Notes: generated by a model from the letters alone, not told the origin. A stretch of DNA of 64,000 nt from Marixanthomonas sp963974425 (GCF_963974425.1 NZ_CAXBCK010000003.1:1-64000); one strand, 5' to 3'; shown: positions 1 to 8,616, numbered from the stretch's first letter. Numbers and translations: made by a program.

Positions 1-1
1 A

Positions 2-550
2 CAAATTTTGCCTTATATTTCTAAGGATTCAATGGAAGTCAAGAATAAAGAAAATAAAGTAGTTTCTGTTTATGACTATCCAATTAATGAAGATAAAAAT
101 TTTGGTATAAAAGCAGATGTGTATTTAGAAAACAATCAGGTTGTTTATAAAGATTTTAATACTGGTGAAAAATTAAATGATCTATTTAAATTATCAACTG
201 AAGAGAATTCAAATACTAAAGAGCTTATTAGAACATTGAAAGAGGATGATGTTAATGGCTCAAACCCATACCATGCAAAACTTGTTTTTGAAAAAGATAA
301 GGACAAAGCGCAGATTATCGAAAATAAGGGTGATGGTAAGGATTATGGAGTTTCATTTGTCTTAGAGGAAGAGCAAAGTGCACAAGAATATAAAACCTTT
401 ATGTGGCTTACTATTTTTACTGTAAGTTTTGGCTTGCTACTAATTGTTTTCTTGAAAAAACTTAAAAAATTAACACACGGTGCCGAAGACAACGAACGTG
501 AAATGTTAGAGCAGGAAAATTATGAACTGGCAGACGAAAAAATAAACTAA
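2..550 (+). CDS. Peptide MFS transporter (POT family), C-terminal part
   Basis: The reading frame is already open at the left edge, so only the C-terminal 182 residues or so are visible. They consist of a hydrophilic, lysine- and glutamate-rich region of about 130 residues, one clear membrane helix (around FMWLTIFTVSFGLLLIVFL) and a basic cytoplasmic tail containing KKLTHG. The neighbouring complete POT transporter ends in a similar way (KRLMHG), which supports the call: the last helix of a proton-coupled oligopeptide transporter preceded by a large extracytoplasmic insert. The gene sits 21 bp upstream of that second transporter, so the two look like a tandem pair in one operon. The family call is inference, because the conserved N-terminal motifs lie outside the window. 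Confidence 0.6.
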   Translation, partial: QILPYISKDSMEVKNKENKVVSVYDYPINEDKNFGIKADVYLENNQVVYKDFNTGEKLNDLFKLSTEENSNTKELIRTLKEDDVNGSNPYHAKLVFEKDKDKAQIIENKGDGKDYGVSFVLEEEQSAQEYKTFMWLTIFTVSFGLLLIVFLKKLKKLTHGAEDNEREMLEQENYELADEKIN

Positions 551-571
551 CCCTTTTTTTACACGAAGTAT

Positions 572-2659
572 ATGAATACAGATATTGAAAACCTGTTTAA
601 AGATAAAGTAATGGGGCATCCTGCGGGATTGTTCGTTCTTTTCTTTACCGAAATGTGGGAGCGTTTCTCCTTCTATGGAATGCGCGTTCTTTTAGTTAAC
701 TTTTTAACCATGGCTGCTATTGGTTATAATCCCGGATGGGAATGGACCGCAGCAAATGCTGGAGCACTTTTCGGGACGTACGCAGGTTTGTTATATCTAA
801 CTCCTATTTTAGGAGGAATTATAGCCGATAAATTAACGGGATACCGTTCGGCAGTTGTAATTGGAGCTTTAATTATGACACTAGGTCATGCTAGTATGGC
901 GTTAGAAACGGAAGCTTCTTTATATGTTGGTTTGGCGTTATTGGTTATCGGTACTGGTTTCTTTAAACCCAACATTACCTCTATTATTTCTGAAATGTAT
1001 AAGAAAAACCCTGAAAAGAAAGATGGGGCTTATACCATTTTCTATATGGGGGTGAATGCAGGTGCATTTTTCGGAATGATGCTTTGTGGTTACTTGGCTG
1101 AGCGAGTAGGTTGGTCTTGGGGCTTTGGTTTGGCTGGGATTTTTATGTTGTTGGGTACTTTACAGTTTTGGTTTTCAAAAAACTTGTTTGGTAAAATAGG
1201 TGCAAAACCTACAAAAGAACACGAAGTTGAATTGCCACAAAATATAAATGAAAAAAGTGCAAAAAATAATGCTGAAGAAGCTGAAGAGAAAGAAAATCCG
1301 TTCACTATTCTTGATAAGGTATTAATTGTAATAACCTCTTTAATTGGGTTGGGGTATTTAATTAACGATCCGCTTTCAAAAATTGGAAATGTAAATCTCT
1401 TCCCATATGAAGCCTTTGGGCTATCAGGACAAATAGTTACTGTGTTAATTGGTCTCCTGTTATTTTTGGTTTTGGTCATCAGACGTATTTCGCGATATAC
1501 TAAAATAGTGCGCGACCGGATGATCGCCTTTGTAATATTTGCTTTCTTTACCGTATTTTTCTGGCTTTCTTTTGAGCAAGGAGCCTCTTCATTAATTTTA
1601 TTTGCAAGAGATAATGTAGATAGAGTGTTAAGTGGTAACGCTGCAGTAATTTATAACATAGTCAATATTTTATTGACTGTAGTGCCTTTGGCAATAATTA
1701 CTTACGTGCTGTTTTTGTTATGGAAAAAGACATACAAAACCATTCCAGGGTCTAATATTGTATTAGCTATATGCTTTTTAGGTATGTGGGGTCTTGTTGG
1801 TTGGATGTTAAATAGAGATCTTACTACAACTGCTTACGATGTGTCTTATAAAGCTATTGAAGTACAAAGTACCGATGATGAAGGCAACGAGACATTCGAC
1901 TATATTCCTATTACCGAAAACACCAATATAGAAACAGGAGTAACTGTAGTAGATCGCGTTACATCCATTTCAGAGCCTAAAGATTTTCAAGTAGGTTCTA
2001 CTATAAATATCATTACTAAAAACAATGAAGGTACAATTTTTGGGTATCTAAATGAAGAAAAAGTTGCTTTTGCTAAAGAAAACGCCATTGCTCAAGATAG
2101 AGATAGCGGTATAATAGAAGCTACCGTAACCGAAATAAAAGATAACCAAGTAGAGATAACTGTTTCATGGTTTAGTATTTTAAATTCATTCTTTATCATT
2201 GCCTTTGCATCCTTTTTCTCTAAATGGTGGGATAGTAAATACAATCCATCAGCAGCTGTAAAATATGCTTTAGGGCTTATTATAATGGCAATTGGATTCG
2301 GGTTGTTGGCATATGGATCATATGGAATTACCGCAGGCGTGAAAGTAAGTATGATCTGGTTAATCTTTGCCTACTTATTCCACACCCTTGGAGAGCTATG
2401 TTTATCTCCCGTGGGGTTATCGTATGTGTCTAAACTTGTTCCGGCAAGAATGATTGCGCTCATGTTTGGTATGTGGTACTTGGCGATTGCTATTGGTAAT
2501 AAATTGGCGGCCGTAGTAGGTGGGCAAATTGAAAATATAACCGAAGAGTATTCACTATCAACCTTTTTCTTGATATTTACCGTGGTGCCAACTGTTGCGG
2601 GCTTATTAATTTTAGCACTTAATCCAGTTTTAAAACGATTAATGCACGGAGTTAGATAA
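572..2659 (+). CDS. Proton-dependent oligopeptide transporter (POT/PTR family)
   Basis: This is an inner-membrane MFS protein that imports di- and tripeptides with protons. The diagnostic first-helix motif ExxERF is present at residues 27-32 (EMWERF). It is followed by helices with GTYAGLLYLTPILGG and GTGFFKPNITSI, both typical of POT. At 695 residues it is much longer than E. coli DtpA (about 500). Part of the extra length is a soluble beta-rich insert at about residues 414-531, between two membrane blocks. The last helices contain GELCLSPVGLS, the usual C-terminal POT signature. A strong hairpin terminator follows the stop codon. Confidence 0.93.
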   Translation: MNTDIENLFKDKVMGHPAGLFVLFFTEMWERFSFYGMRVLLVNFLTMAAIGYNPGWEWTAANAGALFGTYAGLLYLTPILGGIIADKLTGYRSAVVIGALIMTLGHASMALETEASLYVGLALLVIGTGFFKPNITSIISEMYKKNPEKKDGAYTIFYMGVNAGAFFGMMLCGYLAERVGWSWGFGLAGIFMLLGTLQFWFSKNLFGKIGAKPTKEHEVELPQNINEKSAKNNAEEAEEKENPFTILDKVLIVITSLIGLGYLINDPLSKIGNVNLFPYEAFGLSGQIVTVLIGLLLFLVLVIRRISRYTKIVRDRMIAFVIFAFFTVFFWLSFEQGASSLILFARDNVDRVLSGNAAVIYNIVNILLTVVPLAIITYVLFLLWKKTYKTIPGSNIVLAICFLGMWGLVGWMLNRDLTTTAYDVSYKAIEVQSTDDEGNETFDYIPITENTNIETGVTVVDRVTSISEPKDFQVGSTINIITKNNEGTIFGYLNEEKVAFAKENAIAQDRDSGIIEATVTEIKDNQVEITVSWFSILNSFFIIAFASFFSKWWDSKYNPSAAVKYALGLIIMAIGFGLLAYGSYGITAGVKVSMIWLIFAYLFHTLGELCLSPVGLSYVSKLVPARMIALMFGMWYLAIAIGNKLAAVVGGQIENITEEYSLSTFFLIFTVVPTVAGLLILALNPVLKRLMHGVR

Positions 2660-2680
2660 TTAACACAACAAATTATAATA

Positions 2681-2711
2681 AAAAACGTTCCCTTTGTGTG
2701 GAACGTTTTTT
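2681..2711 (+). terminator. Rho-independent terminator after the peptide transporter
   Basis: Perfect 11-bp stem AAAAACGTTCC / GGAACGTTTTT with an 8-base loop, ending in a T run. It lies just after the transporter stop codon and separates it from the thioredoxin-like gene. Confidence 0.85.
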
Positions 2712-2741
2712 GTTGATATAAAAACAGATAATAAATCCAAT

Positions 2742-3278
2742 ATGAAAAACAACTTACTCCTCCTTTTTTTAGTAATATTTACAACATCGGTAACAGCCCA
2801 AAAAATAAATTGGATGACGATGAACGAAGCTTTGGCCGCTCAAGAAACAACCCCAAAAAAAATTATTGTGGATGTCTATACCCATTGGTGCGGTCCTTGT
2901 AAATTGATGGATAAGAAAACATTCACTGATAAAGATGTGATAGATTATATAAATGAGAATTACTATGCGGTGAAATTTAATGCTGAAGGTACAGAAGAAG
3001 TAACTTATCAGGATTTTACATATACCAATCCTAATTACCAAGAAGGAAGAAAGGGCCGCAATTCGCAACATCTATTCGCACATGCGTTAAAAGTAACTGG
3101 ATATCCAAGTTTAGTTTTTTTTGAAAATGATGGGACACTAATACAAGCAATTCCAGGATATAAAACACCCGAACAATTAGAGATATATATTAAAATGATA
3201 GCGAACGATGATTATAAAAAATTAACAACTGCTGAATCTTGGCAAGAATATCAAAAAAACTTTGAAGGCACTTTTTAA
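2742..3278 (+). CDS. Secreted thioredoxin-fold protein
   Basis: An N-terminal signal peptide (MKNNLLLLFLVIFTTSVTAQ) directs the protein to the periplasm. The thioredoxin active site WCGPCK follows, with the two cysteines at residues 50 and 53, and the cis-proline region GYPSLVFF comes later. The product is 178 residues. A longer frame opens at 2694 but lies partly over the terminator stem, and the ATG at 2742 places the signal peptide exactly at the N terminus, so it is preferred. A role as a periplasmic disulfide reductase is inferred from the fold and the CGPC motif. The substrate is unknown. The gene appears monocistronic, converging on comEC. Confidence 0.85.
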   Translation: MKNNLLLLFLVIFTTSVTAQKINWMTMNEALAAQETTPKKIIVDVYTHWCGPCKLMDKKTFTDKDVIDYINENYYAVKFNAEGTEEVTYQDFTYTNPNYQEGRKGRNSQHLFAHALKVTGYPSLVFFENDGTLIQAIPGYKTPEQLEIYIKMIANDDYKKLTTAESWQEYQKNFEGTF

Positions 3279-3305
3279 GAGTAGGGTTTTTAGTTAAGTG
3301 TTTCA

Positions 3306-5342
3306 CTACTCTAGAATGAAGGCTCCCTTGGTACCAGTATGGTAAAAGGGGAGCTTTTTCTTTTCACACGTATTACGCCAACGATTTACGTATGTTTTAT
3401 AATTATTACCATCCGCAATAATCTGTTTGGGCTGCAAACTATCAATTAAGCGTCCTAAGTTTACTCTCGGACTTTGTGTAAGCAATACAATATCAATTTT
3501 TGTGCTTTTTGGGTATACCGCTACACTATCCAAAATCAAAATATTTTGTTTATTATATGAAAATACCTTCGGAACTATTTTTTCTGAAAAACCCTCAATT
3601 TGATTGGCAGTCCGGTACCCTTTTATTGGAAATATATTCTTTACAGTTTCTGAAAGAGTATCAGGTTTTAAAAGTAGTAAGTCATTTCCATTTTTTATTC
3701 CAATTAAGGTACTCCTACTTTTCTGAAATACTATTAATTCATTTTCTGAAGCTTCTCGCTTATCCCATATAAAAATGCTTATCAATAAGCAAGTACTTAA
3801 TAAACAAACCAGTAAGCGATAATAGGAATACTGTTTCCAAAGTAAGATGGCTGCAATTATAAACAAATAGGAGACCAAAACTTTTTCTTCTGAAAAATGA
3901 ATGTCCTGAAATAAAAAGGCGTCTTGCTTGGCTACCCAGCTTATAAAATTGTTTAGTGATAAAACTATTTGGTTGTAAACTTCAGATAACCAATCAGGGA
4001 GTATGTTGATTGAAATCAGTAACACGATCAATAATCCGAAACCCAATAAAATTCCCAAGAACGGAAGTACCACAATATTGGTTAATAAAAACAGCCCAGG
4101 AAATTGGTGGAAATAAAATAAACTCAACGGCACTACTCCTATTTGAGCAGCAACCGATACGGTGAGGATGGCCCAACCTTTTCTTATAATTCGGTTTTTA
4201 GGATACCAATGTCCAAATAACTTTGGTTGTATTAATAATATAAAGAATACTGCTAGATAACTTAATTGAAACCCAACATGAAACAACCACAACGGATTAA
4301 TAATAAGTAAAAATAAATACGAAATAAATAGGGTGTTTATACTATTTGTAGGCCGTTTTAGCTGTTCGGCAAATAAAAACAACGAAAACATAGTAGCAGC
4401 TCGTACTACAGAAGGCGACAATCCTGCCAATAACGCAAACCCGAACAAACAACCAATAATTAAAATTGCTTTTATTTGTTTTCCATGGCGTATATTTCCC
4501 AGAGGCAAGAACAACCATTTCAGAATAAAAAATAGAATACCAACATGTAAGCCAGAAACAGCCAGAATATGTACAGCTCCAGCAGCAGCATATTCGGCGT
4601 AGAGCTGTTTGTCAATATCACGGCGTTGCCCTAAAACCAGAGCTTGAATAATAGACCGTTCATGGTCGGTAATGTTACTTTTTTTTAGCTTAGCAATAAG
4701 ATGATTACGAACGTTTTCAGTGGTTCCGCGAATGGTTTTACTACCTTTTTCAAAAGCCAAAATAGCTCGCGGTTCACTTCTAATTTGAAAATACACCCCA
4801 AGTTTTTTCATATAAGCTGAATAATCAAATTGATACGGATTAAGCGGTTCTGGAATAGTAATCACTTTGTCAGAAATTAGTAAAACATCATCAATAGTGT
4901 ATTCTTTTGAAATTGAATCTTTTTGAATATTCAACAAGATTTTACCATTTGCTTCTATCTTATTAATAGAGATACATTCAGCTATATATTTATTGTTATA
5001 ACGATCCGGTTTTAAAACTTCAGTAATCTTTAAAGAAAGTAAAGATGTTTTAGAAGTGTTTTTGTCTGAAAGAATATGCGAATAATGCTCATTTTGAAAT
5101 TTAGGAAGCTGTAATTGATAACTAGCGAAACCAATTCCGAAGAAAATTAAATAGGTGAAAATCCCAAAAAATATTGATTTCTGAAGCCGCTTTCTTTCAA
5201 CAACCCAGATTACAAAAAGAAATAGAAAACCAAAGAGTAAAAATGGAAGTAAAAAGGTATTTGTTGGAACGAGATATGCCGAAAGAATCCCTAATGTTAG
5301 GAATACCGAAAACTTAACTATCGCAAAATTTATGAACTTCAT
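3306..5342 (-). CDS. comEC: ComEC/Rec2-family DNA uptake channel
   Basis: A 678-residue polytopic membrane protein predicted to carry single-stranded DNA across the inner membrane during natural transformation. It has two N-terminal helices, a periplasmic OB-like region (DUF4131 type) and then the competence domain with the hallmark HILAVSGLHVGIL near residue 257, followed by many helices. The C-terminal 150 residues look like a worn-down metallo-beta-lactamase-like domain: a VLLTQSP stretch sits where the metal-binding HxHxDH motif would be, and I see no such motif. The protein is short for full ComEC (about 750 residues). No other competence gene is nearby. Confidence 0.88.
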   Translation of the reverse strand: MKFINFAIVKFSVFLTLGILSAYLVPTNTFLLPFLLFGFLFLFVIWVVERKRLQKSIFFGIFTYLIFFGIGFASYQLQLPKFQNEHYSHILSDKNTSKTSLLSLKITEVLKPDRYNNKYIAECISINKIEANGKILLNIQKDSISKEYTIDDVLLISDKVITIPEPLNPYQFDYSAYMKKLGVYFQIRSEPRAILAFEKGSKTIRGTTENVRNHLIAKLKKSNITDHERSIIQALVLGQRRDIDKQLYAEYAAAGAVHILAVSGLHVGILFFILKWLFLPLGNIRHGKQIKAILIIGCLFGFALLAGLSPSVVRAATMFSLFLFAEQLKRPTNSINTLFISYLFLLIINPLWLFHVGFQLSYLAVFFILLIQPKLFGHWYPKNRIIRKGWAILTVSVAAQIGVVPLSLFYFHQFPGLFLLTNIVVLPFLGILLGFGLLIVLLISINILPDWLSEVYNQIVLSLNNFISWVAKQDAFLFQDIHFSEEKVLVSYLFIIAAILLWKQYSYYRLLVCLLSTCLLISIFIWDKREASENELIVFQKSRSTLIGIKNGNDLLLLKPDTLSETVKNIFPIKGYRTANQIEGFSEKIVPKVFSYNKQNILILDSVAVYPKSTKIDIVLLTQSPRVNLGRLIDSLQPKQIIADGNNYKTYVNRWRNTCEKKKLPFYHTGTKGAFILE

Positions 5343-5756
5343 CTCCGAATATATATGGGCTATACATTTTGGGGAGATTAACAGTAACTAAGATACTACA
5401 CTTAACTTAAATTAACAAATAATGGCTATTTGTTGTTTTCTTTGGCGTATGGGCTTAAAATTTTACATTTATAGCGTATATATAGCGTATATATAGCGTA
5501 TATATAGCGTATGTTATAGATATTACATTCATATAATAAGCGATAAACCTCTTAAGTCTCAAGGTGAATCATACTATTTAGGCATTGCAAAACTTTATAA
5601 ACTATAATCAAAAACGTTGATTAAGGATACGTAACTTGAAAGGTCTTCTCTCTTACTCAATTTATACAGTGAAAATTATAAAATCATCATCATCAAATAA
5701 CCACGAACATACTGGTCTTAAACATTTAATTTCAAAAACACTTAACATATGATTGC
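5343..5756. other. Non-coding region between comEC and the paa operon
   Basis: This stretch separates the divergent comEC and paa genes. I find no convincing ORF. It holds a four-copy 11-bp tandem repeat and several AT-rich patches. The paa promoter lies at its right edge. No clear TAnnTTTG promoter for comEC was found. Confidence 0.6.
5471..5513. repeat. 11-bp tandem repeat, four copies
   Basis: The unit ATAGCGTATAT starts at 5471, 5482, 5493 and 5504, and the last copy is incomplete. The 11-bp period is close to one helical turn, so all copies face the same side of the helix. It lies about 300 bp upstream of paaE and 130 bp upstream of comEC. Confidence 0.9.
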
Positions 5757-5787
5757 TTGTAATTTTAACTAACAATCGTTAGTTTTG
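5757..5787 (+). promoter_or_regulatory. Promoter of the paa operon (Bacteroidota type)
   Basis: A -33 element TTG at 5757-5759 and a -7 element TAGTTTTG at 5780-5787, matching TAnnTTTG exactly, are separated by 20 bp. This is the spacing described for the main sigma factor of Bacteroidota. Transcription would start near 5794, about 18 bases before the preferred GTG start of paaE. Confidence 0.7.
5767..5784. promoter_or_regulatory. Palindromic operator overlapping the paa promoter
   Basis: Perfect inverted repeat AACTAAC-AATC-GTTAGTT with 7-bp arms. It covers the spacer and the first half of the -7 element, so a bound protein would block RNA polymerase. Size and form suit a TetR-family repressor such as PaaR. 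No such regulator is encoded in the window, so the binding protein is inference. Confidence 0.65.
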
Positions 5788-5811
5788 TGTATTAAATACG
5801 ACAAAGAAACT

Positions 5812-6885
5812 GTGGCAAAATTTCACAAATTACAAGTAAAGGACGTTTATAAAGAAACAGACGATTGTTCTGTCATCACATTTGACGTGCCTGAAGAACT
5901 TTCAGAAGAGTTCAACTTTCGTCAAGGACAACACCTTACCTTAAAAGCTGACATTGATGGCGAAGATACGCGACGATCGTATAGCTTATGCTCTAGTCCG
6001 GTGGACAAACAATGGAAAGTGGCCGTAAAACAGATTTACGGCGGTAAATTTTCAACCTATATTAATGAACAATTAGCGGCTGGCGACACTATTGAAGTGA
6101 TGGAGCCAAGCGGAATGTTTGGTGTAAATGCCGAGCCTGAAAAAGAGAAAAACTACCTCTTTTTTGCTGCGGGAAGTGGTATTACACCTGTTTTGTCAAT
6201 GATAAAAACCCATTTGGCTTTAGAACCTAACGCTACTTGTAAGTTGTTTTATGTGAATAAAACCGCAAAATCCATTATCTTTAAGGAAGAGTTAGAACAG
6301 CTTCGTAACCAGTATTTTGGAAGGTTAGAAATCTATTATTTCCTTACAAAAGAAAGACGCGATATCGAGTTGTTGAACGGACGATTTAATGATGAAAAGA
6401 TGAAAGTATTAACCGATACATTCATTGATATTCCAGATACAAGCGAAGTATTTTTATGTGGTCCAGAACAAATGGTTCAATATGTTAGTGATTATCTAGT
6501 GGAAGCTGGATTGCCAAAAAACTTAATTCATTTTGAATTGTTCGTAACCGGACTTTCCGAAGAAGATAAAAAACGTGCAGAGCGACTCGCAAAACGAATC
6601 GTTGAAGGAGTAGAAGTAACCATTGTAGATGGCGGGAAGGAGTTTGAGTTTATAATGACGAAAGATTTTGACAATATTCTCGATGCAGCGTTAAATAACG
6701 GAGCCGACCTACCCTTCGCTTGTAAAGGAGGAGTTTGCAGTACTTGTAAATGCAAGATAATAGAAGGCGATGTAGAAATGAAAATAAATTATGCTTTAGA
6801 AGACCATGAAGTTGCGCAGGACTTTGTGTTAAGTTGTCAAGCAGTGCCAACGTCTTCAAAAGTGAAAGTAGATTTTGATGTTTAA
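5812..6885 (+). CDS. paaE: Phenylacetyl-CoA epoxidase reductase subunit PaaE
   Basis: The 357-residue product passes electrons from NADPH to the PaaABC epoxidase. The N-terminal half is a ferredoxin-reductase FAD/NAD(P) module (RRSYSLCSSP for flavin, AAGSGITPVLSMI for nucleotide). The C terminus is a plant-type [2Fe-2S] ferredoxin with cysteines at 304, 309, 312 and 342. The frame is open from TTG at 5785, but that codon lies in the promoter. GTG at 5812 gives the usual PaaE start (AKFHKLQVKDV) and is preferred. The gene heads the operon, whereas in E. coli paaE follows paaD. Confidence 0.93.
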   Translation: MAKFHKLQVKDVYKETDDCSVITFDVPEELSEEFNFRQGQHLTLKADIDGEDTRRSYSLCSSPVDKQWKVAVKQIYGGKFSTYINEQLAAGDTIEVMEPSGMFGVNAEPEKEKNYLFFAAGSGITPVLSMIKTHLALEPNATCKLFYVNKTAKSIIFKEELEQLRNQYFGRLEIYYFLTKERRDIELLNGRFNDEKMKVLTDTFIDIPDTSEVFLCGPEQMVQYVSDYLVEAGLPKNLIHFELFVTGLSEEDKKRAERLAKRIVEGVEVTIVDGGKEFEFIMTKDFDNILDAALNNGADLPFACKGGVCSTCKCKIIEGDVEMKINYALEDHEVAQDFVLSCQAVPTSSKVKVDFDV

Positions 6886-6926
6886 TAGCTTGTAGCAATA
6901 TGCTTACAGCTTAAAACAAGATAATT

Positions 6927-7883
6927 ATGAGTGAACAAGAAGTAAAAAATTTAGAAGAAATATTTGAAGCACGTATTGCGCGTGATGAGAAAATAGAGCC
7001 GAAAGATTGGATGCCGGAGAAGTATAGAAAAACCCATATACGCCAAATTTCGCAGCATGCCCATTCCGAAATTATCGGGATGCTACCTGAAGGAAACTGG
7101 ATTACTAGAGCACCTTCATTGCGCAGAAAAGCGGCTTTATTGGCGAAAGTTCAAGATGAAGCAGGACACGGGTTGTATTTATATTCCGCCTGTGAAACCT
7201 TAGGGATTTCTCGAGAGGAAATGTACGAGCAATTACATTCTGGGAAAGCAAAATATTCATCCATTTTTAACTACCCAACAGTAACGTGGGCCGATATGGG
7301 CGCCATTGGTTGGTTAGTAGATGGAGCAGCTATTATTAACCAAGTGCCTTTGTGTAACACATCATTTGGTCCCTATGCCCGTGCGATGGTGCGCGTATGT
7401 AAGGAGGAAAGCTTTCACCAGCGTCAAGGATACGAAATTATGTTGACACTTTGTAATGGAACTGATGAACAAAAAGAAATGGCGCAAGATGCGTTAAATC
7501 GTTGGTGGTGGCCAAGCTTAATGATGTTAGGGCCTACCGATGCTGAATCTGTTCATACGGAGCAATCCATGAAATGGAAATTGAAGCGTAAATCGAATGA
7601 CGAATTGCGTCAACAGTTTATAGATCAAACTGTGCCACAAGCTGACATTTTAGGGCTAACAATTCCAGATCCAGATATGAAGTTTAATGAAGAAACCGGT
7701 CATTACGATTTTGGTGAGATCGATTGGGGTGAATTCTGGCAAGTGGTAAAAGGTCACGGGCCTTGTAATAAAGAACGTATGAAAGCGAGAGTAGATGCTT
7801 GGGAAAATGGCGAGTGGGTTCGAGACGCAGCGATGGCACACGCCGAAAAGAAAGCAAATAAAAACGTTGCAAAAGCAAGTTAA
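6927..7883 (+). CDS. paaA: Phenylacetyl-CoA epoxidase catalytic subunit PaaA
   Basis: Catalytic subunit of the multicomponent oxygenase that converts phenylacetyl-CoA to its 1,2-epoxide with O2. The ferritin-like di-iron ligands are visible as E48, E78xxH81 (DEAGH) and E161xxH164 (ESFH). Its 318 residues match the family (about 310). It follows paaE by 41 bp and precedes paaB by one base, suggesting translational coupling with paaB. Confidence 0.97.
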   Translation: MSEQEVKNLEEIFEARIARDEKIEPKDWMPEKYRKTHIRQISQHAHSEIIGMLPEGNWITRAPSLRRKAALLAKVQDEAGHGLYLYSACETLGISREEMYEQLHSGKAKYSSIFNYPTVTWADMGAIGWLVDGAAIINQVPLCNTSFGPYARAMVRVCKEESFHQRQGYEIMLTLCNGTDEQKEMAQDALNRWWWPSLMMLGPTDAESVHTEQSMKWKLKRKSNDELRQQFIDQTVPQADILGLTIPDPDMKFNEETGHYDFGEIDWGEFWQVVKGHGPCNKERMKARVDAWENGEWVRDAAMAHAEKKANKNVAKAS

Positions 7884-7884
7884 T

Positions 7885-8178
7885 ATGGGAGATACTAAAA
7901 AAAATTGGCCCCTTTGGGAAATATTTGTTCGAAGTAAAAATGGTCTAGAGCACCGTCACTTTGGGAGTTTACACGCAGCAGACGCCGAAATGGCACTTGA
8001 AAATGCACGTGATGTCTACACAAGACGTAACGAAGGCGTAAGTATTTGGGTTGTGGAAAGTAAAAATGTTACAGCCTCTAATCCACAAGATAATGGGGAG
8101 ATGTTCGAGCCTGCTCAAGACAAGGTATACCGTCATCCTACTTTCTATGATTTACCTGATGATGTAAAACATATGTAG
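7885..8178 (+). CDS. paaB: Phenylacetyl-CoA epoxidase subunit PaaB
   Basis: A 97-residue structural subunit that bridges PaaAC heterodimers in the epoxidase complex. The sequence LWEIFVRSKNGLEHRHFGSLHA and the later ENARDVYTRRNEGVSIWVV are typical of PaaB. The frame is open from 7795 inside paaA, but ATG at 7885, directly after the paaA stop, gives the normal family N terminus. Downstream, the paaB-paaC spacing is broken by an inserted four-helix-bundle element. Confidence 0.95.
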   Translation: MGDTKKNWPLWEIFVRSKNGLEHRHFGSLHAADAEMALENARDVYTRRNEGVSIWVVESKNVTASNPQDNGEMFEPAQDKVYRHPTFYDLPDDVKHM

Positions 8179-8185
8179 TCCTTCG

Positions 8186-8598
8186 GAAACTGAAATCGAA
8201 ATCGAAAAACGAAATTAATTAATTTATGAAGAAATATGATTTAGATGGACGTTTTGAAGATTTTGCAGCTCTGATAATTTTGCTTTTTGATAAAACACCG
8301 AAATCATTTTCTGCAGATTACTTGGCGAAGCAATTAATAAGATCGGGTTGTTCTGCAGCCCTTAATTTTGGAGAATTTGCTGGTGCAGGTTCTGACAGGG
8401 ATAGAGCGAATAAATTGAGGATTACATTAAAGGAATTGCGAGAATCGTTGCGAAATATCAACATTCAAATAAAAGCAGACCTATTAAAAAAAACAGATGC
8501 AAATCAGATTTTAAAAGAAAATGATGAATTAATAAGAATTGTTGTGACACTTTTAAAGAATTATAATTAATTAAACCCTCGATTTCGATTTCAGTTTC
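8186..8598. mobile_element. IVS-like element: 20-bp inverted repeats around a four-helix-bundle ORF
   Basis: A perfect 20-bp inverted repeat (8186-8205, GAAACTGAAATCGAAATCGA, and its complement at 8579-8598) encloses one small ORF between paaB and paaC. The arms are built from repeats of GAAATC. In an mRNA they could pair into a long stem with the ORF in the loop. The same layout is known for intervening sequences in 23S rRNA, which often encode proteins of this family. There is no transposase and no obvious target-site duplication, so mobility is inference. Confidence 0.55.
8226..8570 (+). CDS. Four-helix-bundle protein (23S rRNA IVS-protein family)
   Basis: A 114-residue, all-helical protein with the conserved core KQLIRSxxSAALNFGE and a later LKELRES, features of the family first seen in 23S rRNA intervening sequences and related to the Avd accessory proteins of diversity-generating retroelements. 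It resembles the second copy in this operon (same MKK[YF]DL start and the same two cores) but is clearly diverged. The function is unknown; members are thought to bind nucleic acid. It sits between inverted repeats inside an otherwise compact catabolic operon, and nothing suggests a role in phenylacetate breakdown. Confidence 0.85.
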   Translation: MKKYDLDGRFEDFAALIILLFDKTPKSFSADYLAKQLIRSGCSAALNFGEFAGAGSDRDRANKLRITLKELRESLRNINIQIKADLLKKTDANQILKENDELIRIVVTLLKNYN

Positions 8599-8616
8599 GA
8601 TTTCGTTTTAAAAAAT

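Noticed and set aside
1090..1479. 129-codon minus-strand frame inside the peptide transporter
   Set aside because: It is antisense to a well-conserved membrane protein and has no recognisable protein features.
3306..3800. Working metallo-beta-lactamase domain in ComEC
   Set aside because: I could not find HxHxDH or its other ligands, so only a degenerate domain is claimed.
5471..5513. CRISPR-like array
   Set aside because: The units are 11 bp with no spacers and no cas genes are nearby, so it is a simple tandem repeat.
5785..5811. TTG at 5785 as start of paaE
   Set aside because: The codon lies within the -7 promoter element; GTG 5812 gives the usual PaaE N terminus.
8186..8598. Classical insertion sequence
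   Set aside because: The single ORF has no transposase features and I see no target-site duplication. Described instead as IVS-like.
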